Positions 1 to 14,200 of a stretch of DNA of 64,000 nucleotides are shown here, in pieces; position 1 is the stretch's first letter, and every line of letters starts with the position of its first letter. Made by a program: the position numbers and the translations under genes. Source of the stretch: Branchiostoma floridae (taxonomy: Eukaryota > Chordata > Leptocardii > Amphioxiformes > Branchiostomatidae); NCBI RefSeq assembly GCF_000003815.2, contig NC_049995.1:985375-1049374 (forward strand), given 5' to 3'. The notes beneath the pieces were generated by a model. It was not told where the DNA came from. It saw nothing but the letters and a program-made list of their open reading frames with translations, and made no database searches.

Positions 1-194
1 GGAAATTACTTTTATATCCCCATGGTAACTGAAATGTATGTATAGATAGATAGATGTACCCACATTCTACGGAACAAAATTATTTGTCTGGTTAACGTCA
101 GACCGCAACCTTTGGAGGAAGTATGCTCGACGAGTCGACCAATGCAACAGTGTTGCGGGAGGGTCTAAGGTCCAAGGTAAGGTAACGTCAGGTT

Positions 195-385
195 CAAGAC
201 TTAGTGTTTTGTGGCTAGGATTGTTGACTTAGAAACAAAAGGTTATGGGTTCGAATACACGGCAGACCCAAATGTCAATTCTCCAGCTATTTCCTCACAA
301 GACACGGGTGGAATTAAGTACCCAGCTTCGGTTTGGGACGTTTGAGGAGAGCCACACCTCGAGCCCACCACACTTTTATATCAAA
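195..385 (+). repeat. degenerate tRNA-derived SINE
   Basis: A box-B-like GGGTTCGAATAC is followed by a diverged body and the tail motif TGAGGAGAGCCACACCTCGA, which recurs at about 8130-8160. The 5' part is poorly preserved. Confidence 0.5.
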
Positions 386-864
386 CACACTTACATCTAA
401 ATTAGCTCTGCCTAATCGCAGCACGTATTTGATAGATAGACAAAGATAGAGAACTCACTATGATAGCCGATGTTGCATTGTTGTCTGTAGAAAAAGTACG
501 TTTATTGGTGTATTCTCTTGATTTACCATATTGTACGTTATGCATCATGAATGAATAGAGATTTGTGAATGAAGTTGCAGTATTGTGAGTGTGCTGTTTA
601 TTTTATGTCCCTCCTGGACGTTATTGACGCGACGTGTGCCATTATATTTCAGTTCTAGTGTAACCCAAAGCATATGAAAGGCTAGAGAAGTCCATGACTT
701 AGAGCTTTAGCACTGTAGAGCACCACCATATTCTGTACGTTATCATTCTATTGGTATAACCTAAACGAAATATTCATGGTTATTTTCGCCTGTGTGTGTG
801 TGTGTGAATGTATGTGTGACACGATAACTAAAAACGACTGAATGGGTTGTTTTCCTACTTAGTG

Positions 865-866
<2 letters not shown>

Positions 867-894
<28 letters not shown>
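867..894. repeat. (CA)n microsatellite
   Basis: An uninterrupted CA dinucleotide run of about 28 bases, with a short TG run upstream at 791-806. Confidence 0.95.
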
Positions 895-895
<1 letters not shown>

Positions 896-2037
896 GCACA
901 AAACTATACCTCCGCTTTTATGTAGGTAAAAAGTACTAGTAGAGAATAATGCACAGACTTTTGTAACTTGAGTTTTTTCTGTTTATTTACATGAGTAGTC
1001 CAGCACAGTGCCATTCTCTCGTGCTATGTCAGGACACCAGCGTTGTGAATTACGACACAATTTTCATTAAAGTGTTTTCGTGTCTTTACTGTATTCCATT
1101 TAACGTTAACGTTATCACCAGGAGTCACTTCCGACACACAATCACGTCCTCACGTTCAGAGTCATACGAGGCTAGGTCGGAGCAACAGCGACACCTTACT
1201 ACAACTGTTCGCACTGCATACACACCAGTCATGATACATGAATGGTGAATACATTAGATAGCTCCCACATACGTAGAAATAAATAAAATCCTTTTTTTTA
1301 CTACAAACACAATGTGAAATTTACATTTTGCTGTTTTCCAACAGCGGTCATATATCCACTAAATATCTGGAATGGGTACTAATTGTAACTTTGCCCAGGA
1401 ATGTCGTACAAAATGAAGTTAAATAGATAATACTGAGGTGTAACGATGTACATAGTGTAAACACTGTCATGTGAAGGTAGAACGGACCGAAGTATCCGAA
1501 ATCTTCATTCATCTAGTAGATGCAATTGCATTGGTAAACAATACTAAACATTTCGCAAGGCAGCGCTTCAAGTACACCTTCAATAGGTCACCAATGGCAA
1601 AATACGCGATTGTCGACAAATTACATCTGAGATATTTTGTTAACAGTGCTTATCGTGACCAAGAGTCGTGACTATGTTAACGCAAACGCTAACGACTTTT
1701 AATAGTAAACACAAACAATAACTTATTTAGGTCGAAAAGTAAACTGTACATAAGTTAAATATGGGCAGTTCTGTCATGTAGGTGCATCAAGGAGTATGTC
1801 AATACATGATAAACGTGATATGCGATACGGGCTGTTGGAATCACGTATCTTACAGCTTGTGATATGATAGTCACGTGGCATCGCCATTTCTGTCGGTCAT
1901 GGAGGCCTTCAAACAAGAAGTGATGACGTACAACAACAAGTAGATCATGACGTCATAGTGACGTCTTCATATTCTGTTGTCTGCTGTTCCTTTACCAGTC
2001 AAGAGACGGGTGACGGATAGACGGATAGATGGCGCCA

Positions 2038-2298
2038 TCAGTGACAGCCACAGGACTTGACGACCATATTTCTGTACTTCTTGAGAATGACGTTTGAAGA
2101 CTCGTCAAAGTAGAGCACGGAGATGGCGGATAGTTTGATGGGCGCGCAGCAGGGTTTGGGGACGTGCTGCGGGTTCATGAGGTGCACCAGTGTCTGCACG
2201 ATGGCGTGGTTCGTGGCGTTCATGAGCGCGTTCAGCGGGAACGAACACTCCCCGAAACAGTAGTAGGCCGCGTAGCCATCGGGAGCGATAATCCAGTC
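2038..2298 (-). CDS. Bmp5-8: BMP5-8 coding exon 5: cystine-knot domain and stop
   Basis: 261 nt including TGA (2040-2038). The acceptor TGTTTGCTCAG precedes GACTGG. It encodes [39 protein letters not shown], the paired cysteines in [31 protein letters not shown] and the CGCH end. Six of the seven knot cysteines are here. Relative to BMP7 the wrist residue after the second cysteine is Phe (CFGEC) instead of Glu. The domain is uninterrupted by an intron. Confidence 0.98.
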   Translation of the reverse strand, partial: DWIIAPDGYAAYYCFGECSFPLNALMNATNHAIVQTLVHLMNPQHVPKPCCAPIKLSAISVLYFDESSNVILKKYRNMVVKSCGCH

Positions 2299-5200
2299 CT
2301 GAGCAAACACAGAAACATTTGTTTCTTAAATATATCTACATATGACATGTGACAATGCTTTACGTAGTGACCACTAGCTCAATACTTGAACCACGTTTAG
2401 CAAGCAAAATTATTGAAACAGCGGTCACTACGGATGATGGTGCTCAGGCTAGCTTTACGTTAGGCTGCGGCAAGAATTAAAGAATGGATGACATTCAGTG
2501 CATACTGTAAAAATTATGAAATAGGGAGCCTGCTAGAAGGCCTCTTATAGCCCTTTGTCATCCCAGACCTACCAATTCCACATACAAAACGTCCTGAAAG
2601 CAAAACCAACACCTCCCATGCACCCGCCATTTTATGTCATATGGATGAATACACGTTCCTTGTAAGAGCCTTGTTAATGTGTTAAATGACTGAGGTTCTT
2701 TTCATGGTTAGGTTTGGTTGCGGTCAGCAGAATGCGATCCCAAACGTGACTGGATCAGTATCTGGGTTCGAAAATTGATAGTCATGAACCGGGCATACTA
2801 ACTCAGTCACGTGACGCCACCTGGTAAGGAAAAGTAGCTCCAGTCATCATTGTCTTCGAAAAAGAAGTCGAGCCCCATAACCCATGATCTAGAATTAGCT
2901 TTTACTAGTTTTAGAGTAGAGTAGACACTTGTGATATTGTTTTCACACTGTTTGAATCTCTCAAGTTACCTGCAATTAGCCCACGGGCAAGAATTTGCAA
3001 CAAACTTAACTACTGTGCTGAGGAGAGTAATAAAAGGACTGCTGAATTGTCGGTTGGTAATTGATTTTCTATTGGTGATATTACTAATGACTGTAAATAT
3101 TCAGTAACTTGTGATGACTAACCTGCCAGCCGAGGTCGCGGAAGCTGACGTAGAGACTGCGGCGCTGACACACATGCGGGCCGCGATAGTTGAACTCCCC
3201 ACCAACGTCCATGGCGCCGTGAAACGAGGAATATTGCGTCTGGCGGTTCCGGTTGCGGCTCCGCCCCACGGACCGAGCCCGGCGCACCCGAGCCTTCTGA
3301 CCGCTCGACTTGAAGAACCCCACCACGAATGGCCGCTTCTCTTCAGGACCCCGCCGACCGATCACTCCGCCGCGGTGAAGATTCACGCTGTGACCTGCCA
3401 AACAACAGGATGGTAACAGGTTGTTACTTAAATTGAAAGTTCATCTGTGTTGGTGGAAGTCATTATTAGAACACCTTAAACTACGATATCCAGCACAGAA
3501 AAATGGACTCAACCTATGGCAAGGAATGAACAATCCACTGCTGTCGTGATCCTGCAACGTATGATCCACTGCTCACTGAGTCACCTGTTCTATCTGCATA
3601 ACGTGACGTCACGACAGCGATGGATTGTTCATGCCTTGAAGACCGGTGCAGTTCAGAGCTGTTGTGTTGGATATTGCAGTTAAACTGTTTCTATAATGTT
3701 GTTTTTTATGTAAGGAACTTCAGGCGACGTACATAAGCGTCAGCTAGCGATCCATGAAGGTACTGCAGTCATTGACGCGGTTTTGCCCTGATAGATTCCG
3801 GCCTGGACTCCCACCTCGCCAAATAGCAATAGGGGACATAGACCAATTATTCCAGTTAGAAATAAAAGCCTATAGGAGTTGATTGGCCTAGGAGTGCGAT
3901 AGATGGATAGATTTCTAAAGACTGACTGAAATCCTATGGCAACTTATTTGTCCCTATTTGGCCCAATTCCTCTCTTTTTTTCCCATCCAGTTCATACGTG
4001 TGCTCGGAGACTACAAGCTTCTAGTACATAACGAAAATGCGTGGGTAGTCGGGAGTTGACTCCGTGGACTTACTTACACACACGCGACTTGCCTTTCGAG
4101 CTGGTTCAAGTTGACTCCGGTGAAGGGGACTTGAGTACCCTAAAGTTCTAAAGTTACACAATACCCGACTAAAAAAAAACGCGTGGGCAAATCCAGTCAT
4201 GATTCACAAAAGTTCTGAATTAAAAATTCTAAGACGATTTAGTCGAAGACGAAGTCAATACAGGGTTGTATGTTGGCTGAATAAGGTCCTTGTTGATTTT
4301 TATGCTTACATGTAATTATGGGGGGGGGGGGCGCAGTTCATCCCCACCCCCTAACTGTAACAACAAACGTCTCGAGAGAGGGGTATAACTGTTACCCTGG
4401 GCAAAACAGTCTACTCTTAAAATTAATTGTTAATTACAACTGCTACAAAGCTAACAGTGGCTCGTCCCCAATAGCGGCATGGCTCCCACGGTACCTTGGG
4501 ACTGGGATCTGTCACTCACGCCCCGTAGGAGGGGCAGCTGGGAACGAGAGCACGATTGTTTATCGTTAGTTGGAACAGCCCTTCCGATCTGGAAGGCTTT
4601 GCGGCTTAGTTAATTGTGTAAACATCGTGTCAAGGCCAGGGTCAGGAAGAGGCAGTGACCGAAGTTAGGAAATGTACACACTGCTCAAACGTTCTTATGA
4701 AAATAAGACTATTCTAATTCGTTGTTTTTTGAAAGACAGTTTCTAAAGTTCTTTTATGGCTGAACACACGTAAGTCAACAGTAATGTCTCACAAAAAGAA
4801 GTCAAACCCAATAAGTTACATCTTTCACCTTAACTAGTTTAAGTTAGACTAGAGTAGTCACTTAGTATACTGTTTACCATTATTTGTATGTCATTTTTTG
4901 TCACTTGCAATTAGCCCTCGGGCAAGAATTTGCAATGAAACTTACTATGTAATCATATGCGAAAAAGCCTAGCATAGCTTTTTGACTGAAAGAAAAAACA
5001 AATTTAGACAAAAGAAGAACATTTCGAGGCAAAATTTACAATACCGAACCTTGGGCAGAGGATGAGGTATAAAGCTTTTTCTGTAGCTAGCAGATAGTGC
5101 AATGAGACTTCACTGCGGCTCGCGTATTTAGCCTAGCACATCAGGTCACACATACTCTACTCGGGAAGTGTGGTAGGCTTGACTTAGCGCCTGCAGCTCA

Positions 5201-8200
5201 TACACGGGGCCACCTAATCTTCAAGCAGATCTTCGGTGCCATAAGATAGTATCAAAGCTGGTCAGGGAGTATAGCCGGCTAAGGGAGTAAGTTTGATAAT
5301 GTACATTACGCACCGTGGATCTGCTTGGAGATTAGGGGCCACCTGATTACGTCATCATTCGAAATGATGAATGCGATCCGTTTCAAGGCTCCTGATTGGT
5401 CAATGCCTTCTAACTTATCGCTCTTATTTTCCCCATACTCACCATCCAGGGTCTCCATAGACACGTGTAAGACAAGCTCGGTATAGGGAGGCTTTCCCAG
5501 GGCGGCTGTTACATCAAACACCAACCACCCCTCCTGGGACGAGATGGTGAATAGTGTGTCTAAATACTGGAGTTCTTGGTTCCTGCAGAAACGGAAGGCT
5601 CGGAGAGTTATGAATGGAAATATCACTGTGACGAGCTATTTTGAAAATGAAACATTAAATTAGACTTTATGCCGATAAAGGAGAGAACGAATGGAGACTA
5701 GACGAATAACTGCAGTCAGTGTAAAGCAAGATGGTCGACCCGTGACGTCACAAAATCACAATGGTGGCGCCCCGAGACGGAGCGTAATGCAGTATGCAGT
5801 ATTCTGACTTTGCTCAATGAGACAAAATTCCCAGTTCGCTGTTGTCGGGAGTCTCTCAATACACCCACATTGAATCACCGGGCCATATACCGTTTCACTG
5901 GACAAAGTCAGAATACTGGACACTGATCAGGACTATTTTGTAAGAGGTATAAAGGAGACCATAAGGGCACTCCAGCCATCACTGAACAGAGACGGTGGGC
6001 GTTATAAACTTCCTGGAACTTTCGACCAATTGCTGACGTCACGTATCTGCAAGATCACGTGTTATCAAGATTACGTGATTTACGTTCTAAAGACATCGGT
6101 ATTGATCCTGAAGAAGGCGACAGTTGATAAAAATTTAATCTGTATATACCTTTGTGTTGGAAGAAAGTTTTGCATTGTACTACAAAAGACAAGTTTTATA
6201 AACCGAATACATGTGAATCAAATCATTGCCTACCTCCCGCTACCCTCCCCAGTGACCCTGTACACCGTGACAGTGTAGGACATGTTGGTGTAGCCGCCGC
6301 CATTTTTCTCCTTGTACATCCGGAATTCCGCTGACGTCGCGACGTCGTCGTCTGTAACCTTGGTCATGTCAAACCGGAACATCCGGGCATGTCTGCGGTG
6401 TTGTCCGGAGCCATCGTTCTCCACTACATGGAAAGGTATGCGGTATGTTAAGAAGACGTGCTACAATAGTGTAAGAAACAAACTATACTGTGGAAATACT
6501 CATGTTAGTAAAGACGCGAACATATATTCATGATGAAAATTACCCTGTACTGTAAATGCATTTTTGAGTTCGCGGGGATTTGATATCGCGGTAGCGGATA
6601 AAAGGACTTTTCGCGGTGGTTTTAAGTTCGCCGTACCACCAAGCACTGTAGTCTATTACTGCCATTGGAAAATGCTCGCGGTGGTTTTAAATTCACGGTG
6701 AATTGGCAACGCAAAAACTGCGAACATAAAACCACCACAAAAATTTCTGCCTTTACCGATCTTTACCGTACGCCCAGTTGTAGGGTAAGTAAGGGCCACC
6801 TACATCGGCTACATATGGCGGCGAGAAGCAAAACTTTAGTCAGAAGCTCTGAGGAAGACGTCTGATTAATATCGAAACGTAAGAATGAGAATCATAACTC
6901 CAATATCCAAACATTCCTGGTGGTTTTAGTTAGCTTTTTTTCACGGTGACCTCGTGAATTCAAAACACTCTAAAAACCATCACGCACATTCTTTTTTACA
7001 GTAAAACCTCGCATGACAGTTTCAATGTGAACTTAAAACCACCCCATCTCTCCCTATACCCACGAGCATTTCACCTTTTAGAGTATGCCTCTGAGATAGA
7101 ATCCAACCGTCGCTGTCTCTATTCGTACCGATTATGCTAGCCTTCACAGGATGACAATGGACCCCCTATCAAGCCGCCTTTATACAGGTTGATGATGGTT
7201 CTCTCCCTTGTCAGGAACCATGTGCATATTGACAACGGATCTCTATAAATTACCACGAGCTCCCTTCAAGGTTGATAACGGTCTCCCCCTGTTAACGACC
7301 AGGTGCGGAGGTTGAGTGGACGAGTGCCCTTGACGAGCCAACCAGTTGCCATAGAAACTGGCGGGAAGATCAGACCCGTCAGCAGCCAGGCGGCTAATTT
7401 CAGTTAACGACGTCGTCAGACAGGAAGTCAGGCGCGAAAACACAAACATGCCGAAAACGGACCCAGCTGTCGTAAATATGGTAGTGGCAATCTCAGCATG
7501 TGTAAAAGATATGAAGGAGAAATTTTCCGATATTGCACATGACGTATCAATACTCAGGGAGGCCCTGGGCACTAGTAATCAACTGGTGATTAGCAAGCGA
7601 AAAGACTGAGCTAGCAGTTACTACGGAAGATGGTACCCAGGCTAAGGAAATTATACTTATAGGTTTCACTATAAAATCTGATACCGTACATGCGGAAACG
7701 TTTCCCGCTATCGCGAAATTAAATCCCCGCGAACTTAAATACATTTACAGTATTACCCAAAACACCTCACTGATCCAAATAAGGATCAAAATCTGTTTGT
7801 CGGTATCTTTCTATCTACGCGTATGAATAAAATGATGAAATGATTCGGCCGTGCTTACTAGTATACATGACATCGTACTTTTGAAACTAAAATGTAAAAG
7901 TGACGTCATCGATCTACGGAAGTATATTTCTGTCCGCCAGATGGCGCTGTTGTGACAAGTGATATTGACATTGCTTGGCGTTTTGTTTCGTCCTGGATCC
8001 AGACTATCTATCATCAATGGGATTATAATAAGGAGGTTAAAATAGTAAGCTCTTTGCTTCAGTCAGGTTGAAATGAGTGCCTAGCTTTGGTTAGGACATC
8101 CCTCGACTAGGGCATTATACGGAGGTCCCGTGTTTGAGGAGAGCCACACTTCGAGCATGTGAAAGAACCCACTACAATTGTCGAAAAGAATATGGATCCT

Positions 8201-11200
8201 TTCTGGTGTGAGTAGATCAATTAAAAGTTGTATCGTTCAGTACAAATGGACTGTGTTAGGCCCTGCAATACTTGACTTGGGGAAAGTCCTGAAGACTTTC
8301 AAACAAACTTTCAAACAAACTAAAAACAAATAATACATGTAGCTACCGAAGAAGTCACCTAACATCCCAAAATCGTGACCACAGCTTGTTCAGAACGCGA
8401 GATACCAAAACCAGAAGTCCCGCTGTAGTACCAAGGGAAACCGCTAATCATGTCCAGCTTTCGTCACACTCCACCAACAGACTAAATATGAAAGCAATCC
8501 ATCCAGCCGTTCTTGAGTTATCTTGTTGACAGACAGACAAACGCTAGCCTGATTAAATCTCGCTTATAGCAGCCCGCCCAACATCCGCCGGCGGGGAGGG
8601 GCCAGTTACAGCCCTGGACAGCGGAGTTTGTGTTACACAGACTAAGACAAACGCTAGTGAAAATATAAACCAAAAGTACTTTTACTGCCATTTTGCACGA
8701 TTATAAAATACACATGGTCATTTTACAGGACCGCTCTATTGTTTTATCAATGCAGTATTCCCAATCTAGTCGATGTACGTCAGGAAAATGCTTTTATATA
8801 CAATTTACCACCATTCGACAGAAACAAACCTGTTTTTTCTTTAGGGGCATTTAAGGTCACGACTTGCATTGATGACTCCATCCGTATTTGATTGTGGAAG
8901 CTTGAACTTAGCACGTGGGCAGTCCTAAATAAGACGAGGATACCCAACTGTATTCCCGTGTGCTCTTATCCATGTCATGCTACATAATATTGGTCTAACA
9001 TAAGTACAGAACTGTAAACGTTACGTCGTGTGAAAGAGTACTAGTTGTACAACACAATAATAACACACACAATCACTGAACTTCAGTTGACGTCCTTTGT
9101 ATTGATCTACATCTACATGCATTAGACTTAAGACTGAAAATAGTGTTCTGATGGAAAACATATGCGAAACACCGATAAACTTTAGACTACAAGTTCAGTC
9201 AGTTTATGAGTGAACTCTCTCACACGGTCATGCTAATAGTCAGGGTGTGGAATTCACCAGCATTAGTGCGATCTGAGGATTGGCACACGGCAGACCATGA
9301 ACCGGAGTTTCCGGCAGACTTCATCACATCTCTCGCCCCTGCATGATATATTTCCATGGATAACCTACTGGCTCCTACCGAACTGACTACGCTGGTTATA
9401 GGTGGAATTTCTCACCGCGGCACTGTATTCAGCCTTATTTTGTTGTTACGGAGAAAGGAAGCCATCATACTTTGATATAAACAACTAGCGCAACAATAGT
9501 AAGTTCAACAGGGCTTCGGTCGTCATTTGCATCCTATTAGGGGGGAACGTGTGAGCGGTTTTGGCGGGAACAAAGGGCACTTTGTGCATGCAGTTGATAG
9601 GCAGCTCGACAGACGACATGAAGTTCTCTCAGATGAGACACTTCAAACGGGATCTGGCCTAATGGTGTGCAATTAGAGCCGCGTCTCTCAACGTGGTGCT
9701 TGTTAGAGCGGGGGAACATTTGGTTTCCTGTGACAGGCGAGTCTCCCGTGCCAATTCAGTCGGAACTTTTCCCGCGCAAACCCGACTGCATCACGAATCA
9801 AACTGACCCAGCGCGCATTCTGTCAGCCCCGCACGGGACGACTCTCTGGTGGCCTGTCATGTCGCATTTTCTTAACCCACTAAGTGGATTATTTCTTCTC
9901 TGGTATGTTCTTTGAAATGTTGTAAAAAAAAATAGGAAAACAGTGAAAACTATTGTTCTCCCTCTTGTCTCATTTTCTATCTTTTTTTATCTTTTACATC
10001 CCAATTAAAAGCGGGATTATTATTGGTAAATTATTGATGGCGAATACTTTGTATCGACTTCAGTTCTCGTAAAAGAGAAGACAAAACTGATATCGTGTTC
10101 ACTAAGTTTCTATGTTTCAGCGATTTCAATTTTCCCCCTTAGTGCACAGTTGTCATTCATAATTGTAATTGTAAATGCTATTTCTGGTAAAGAGGTTAAA
10201 CTATGAAAAGGTTTTCATGGCCACGAGCGGTCTACATATGCTTTCCAGCGTCTGGTAGTCGGCAGTGACCCTTGCCCCCCTCCCATCACCCGTGGCAGCG
10301 GTGCGAACTGTCCCGCCCAGCTAGTCTGGCTGAACAAACAATGGCGGCCTCTCCAACACCGCGCCATCTATCTTCCTTACCCTGCAACCTCAGGAGAGAC
10401 TTCCTGGCAAGAATCGCTAGGCTTACGTTACTCTTACAAACATCACTGGCGGCCGTGACTGGGAGAGACACGTAATACCCTCTTGATACTAGGACAGTTC
10501 TCTCGCCGCGCGCTCTCTACGACCTAAAATTTGACCTAGCTATCGCTTAACGAATTGTATAGAAATTTAAGAAAAGAAGCAATTTTTACCAATGTTTTAC
10601 ACTTGTGCCAGTATTGTGTGTTTTGTTGTCCTCTCAGTTATACTTTTACGTTTTGTTACGTTTTGTATGATATACCCAGTATGGAAGCAGAGGTTAAACA
10701 TATCTATCTAGGTCGTAGAGAGAGCGTAGCGTGATCGCCATGTAGTGGAAAGAGGTCCTAAAGGTGGGGTCACACATGCGTATATATTCAAGTCCGTTTA
10801 AAGGTGCGTATAACGCTCTTAGTCTCTACCAGGCTCCACAGGTCGCGGGAAAAATTGGACAAATTGGACAAACATAGATACATAACATGCCAGATGAGTT
10901 TAATAGCTGACCGAGAAGTATGGTTAGCGACCCAGCTAACTCGTCTGACATGTTACCTGTTTACGTTTGTCCAATTTCTATTATTTTTGCAACGGCCTGT
11001 GGGGCCTGGTGGAGGTAAATACTCCCATGCGCGCCTCATATGGAGTAAATATATACAATACCCAGGTGTGACCCCACCTTTACACATACACCGCCATCTG
11101 TCGTCAAACATACTAGTATACATGTAACAGTTAACGTTACTGTCAAAGGTAAAATATTTGTGGATGTTCTGTTTTCGCGGTAATCTCATCGCCGCAAACA

Positions 11201-14200
11201 GAAACCAACGTGAAATATTTGTTCTACCCTTTCAATCTTGAACTAGAGCCACCACTGTTTCTCCGCGAACATTGCAAGTGGACGAGCGTTCTTTCACAAG
11301 TTCAGGATGCTGCGACCTTTTGTCGTGTCAATAAAGATTATTATTATTTACTTGAAGATTTCACAGTTAACAGTATACATGTATAATAAATAGTCCCCTG
11401 GGCCAAAAATATTGAGTCTGTGGTACTGCAGGTTATGATAATTTGTATCAAAAACTGAGCGACATAGTTCCCTTTACCTTGGTAGTAAAGATACCATAAT
11501 TATCGTTTTGTGACCTCATTTTTTTCTTCAATTAACTTGCGGAAAAGGTAACTTCGGAATCACCCTCTACCCTTGCATTAATGCCCCAAACTGTCCCCCT
11601 TTTCCACCCCTAGGTGCGCGGTGGTACCCCCCACACCCCGCCCAACCTTCCCAAGACTAGAGCCTGGGAAAGTTGGCGGCCACACGTCCCCAGCCACTTG
11701 AGGCTGAATAGCGCTTCTCTTTCCCGGCACTTAAGCCGCTTATCCGCTATTCACCAGCTCATCCCCTCCGCCGCGCGGAAAACAGGCTTAGCGCGGCCTT
11801 ACACCCGCATAGAGCGGCTCTTATACCCGCACACGGCCGCCTGGTCGGGATTTATACCAGAATACTATCCAACATGGCCGCGGCAAGCTCAGGGCATTTT
11901 GCCTTCATGTACTAAAAGACGTTGATTATGGTTGATCAATGATAATGATGATGATGATGGACATAAGGACTGAACAACAGCGCTTTGTTTTCCACGGTAG
12001 ACGGCTAATGACGAGAAATATGTTGCAATCAGAAGACGACAGCAGAAAACAGGACACGAGTACATGATGTTGATGAGCAACAACTTGAATCACGGCTCGG
12101 GGCTTGTGCTCAGGAAGGCCCTGAGGGGCCTGAGTGTGAGTCTATAGAGACGAGCTTGCTGCTCCGTCTACCTTTGTGCAACGGTGATAGCAAGGAGAAA
12201 GGGGGATAGGATAGAACAAAGAATAGGGAGACACTAGGAACAAGAGCATTTGATTCTAAGAATGACGTACTGAAAATATAAGCTGTCTACCACCCAGAAA
12301 TCATTATCCAGAACACAATGTGCCAAACCCAAAATTTCAAAACAATCCACCCTTAGCTTCTTGAGTTACTGTGCTAAACTACAAAGAAACACCAAACACA
12401 CACGAAGGTCACATATTTAATTTATACCTTGGCTGTTATCCGAGCACATGAACATGAACGCGAGCCTGGTGCAACCCCCATACTATCAACATACATGAGC
12501 TAAATCATTACTATGGATGAGAAATACGACGGGCCCAAGAAAGATCCTTGAGGAACACCACAGGAAACTGGTTTTGCTTGAATAGTTGTTTTTTGTAGTA
12601 GAGACATCGGTTGCTTTCTACAGGTAATGTTTCAGCCAGGTGAAGACAGAGCTGTGAAAGCCATAACAGCTTCTCCATCAATATTCTGTGGTCCGCAGCC
12701 ATGCAAAGAGTATGAGAGTGGGGGAAAAACACTGCTTGGGAAAACTTAATAGGATGACATCCAAGCTAGGGGATCGGTAGGTCGGCAAGCGAATGTTTCC
12801 CCTCACAGTCCGCTGACCGTGACCTCTGTACACCAACCCCCTCAGGAACGAAAAACGTAGAAAATTCTTCTGTTAGGCGGAAAACAGGATTACCAGATTT
12901 GGACTCTTCTCAGCCTCCCTTCAACGGCTCAAGGCCAGCGGCAATCAATTGTTACCATGGCAACCATATGTCAAAAATGAAGGAGGTGATTATGTCCCTC
13001 TACGTGATTGGAAAATTAGAGGTTGTCGTTTGTTGCTGATCCCGGTCGTCTGCCACGGTTGTCAATCATGATTTATGTGCAAAGTAAGAGCGATTTCACA
13101 TGTTGCTGGGTGTTGAACTTGTCGTGTGCTGTGAATGTCAATCACCTACAATTTACCTACTTTCCAATCAACATGGACTTCTGCTGATTTAATCACCAGT
13201 GAAATTGGGAGCTCTGGGCAGCAGAGACTCCTGCCAAATGCCGTGATGGTTATCGGCCGACAGATGCAGATACAGGAAATTACAAAAATACCTCCGGACT
13301 GAAACACCGGTGTTGTCTATAACCTTAGCTGGGCCAATGCCAGAAACTATAAATTACCTGTAGTAGCCAACATTTTGATGTATTGCTTTGTATTCAGGGC
13401 AACATTGTGTCAAAGGCACTAGTATTAGAATACGTCCCTCGAGTAAATTGTATCCTTTATGCTTGTCTCGAATCGACGCTGTCTCAACCCTATCCTGCCG
13501 ACGTTTTTGCCCAAAATATACCCTCCGTGTGCTGGTGTTGTCATCCCCTGTTGAAAGTGGGAATGCTAGCTGCTTTCAGTTATACGTTGTTCTTAGTTGC
13601 GTTGCTCCCAAATAATCCTGTAAAGATTTACATGAATAGAAAGCTAATAGTCACCAATTCAAAATAGTCTCTCATATTTTGCCGTGAGTCAATAACAATT
13701 AAAAAATGAATCAATTTCGTTTTGTCAACTTTGTGTAGTATTGGAAGTGAGCAGTGCGGCACAGACGGCAAAGACATGTGGAGTTTTATTCACGATCCCT
13801 GTAGCTTTGATTGACAGATGGATCCGACGATACGACCACACAGGCGCATTTTGATCCCGACATTCTGTCAGCACTTCGCTCTGTGGATCTGCATGGGACG
13901 GCGTGCGCCATGCTCCAGCTTCCCTGCACAACAACACTCGTTTGATTGACAGGCTTGTTGGACGAACGAACGTATGCGTGTCGGGCCGTCTGTGGGCCGC
14001 TATACTTCCCTACTGAACCAGAGAAACACAGCAAACAGCGTGGCGCCCGGTAAGTGGTCGTGTATGTGGAGAGGTGCTACAAAAATCCTGGCCGCTACCC
14101 AGGAACAGCAGACAGGTGATTGGCAGTCGGTTTACACGACATTTGTTGTGGTAAAGGTTGTAGCAAGACAACTGAACTTGCAAAAATTACTTGTGTGACA

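Larger units (their letters stand above)
1..2037. other. BMP5-8 3' UTR and downstream flank
   Basis: No second gene is visible. The 3' UTR runs leftward from 2037. Candidate minus-strand AATAAA signals lie near 978-983 and 597-604, and neither can be chosen without transcript data. The stretch also contains a degenerate SINE (195-385), a TG run (791-806) and a CA microsatellite (867-894). Confidence 0.6.

Noticed and set aside
3111..3416. 101-codon plus-strand open frame over BMP5-8 exon 4
   Set aside because: It is the antisense shadow of a well-supported exon with correct splice sites and family motifs.
9667..10475. Several 60-80-codon frames in intron 1
   Set aside because: Short, overlapping on both strands, and without motifs or splice sites.
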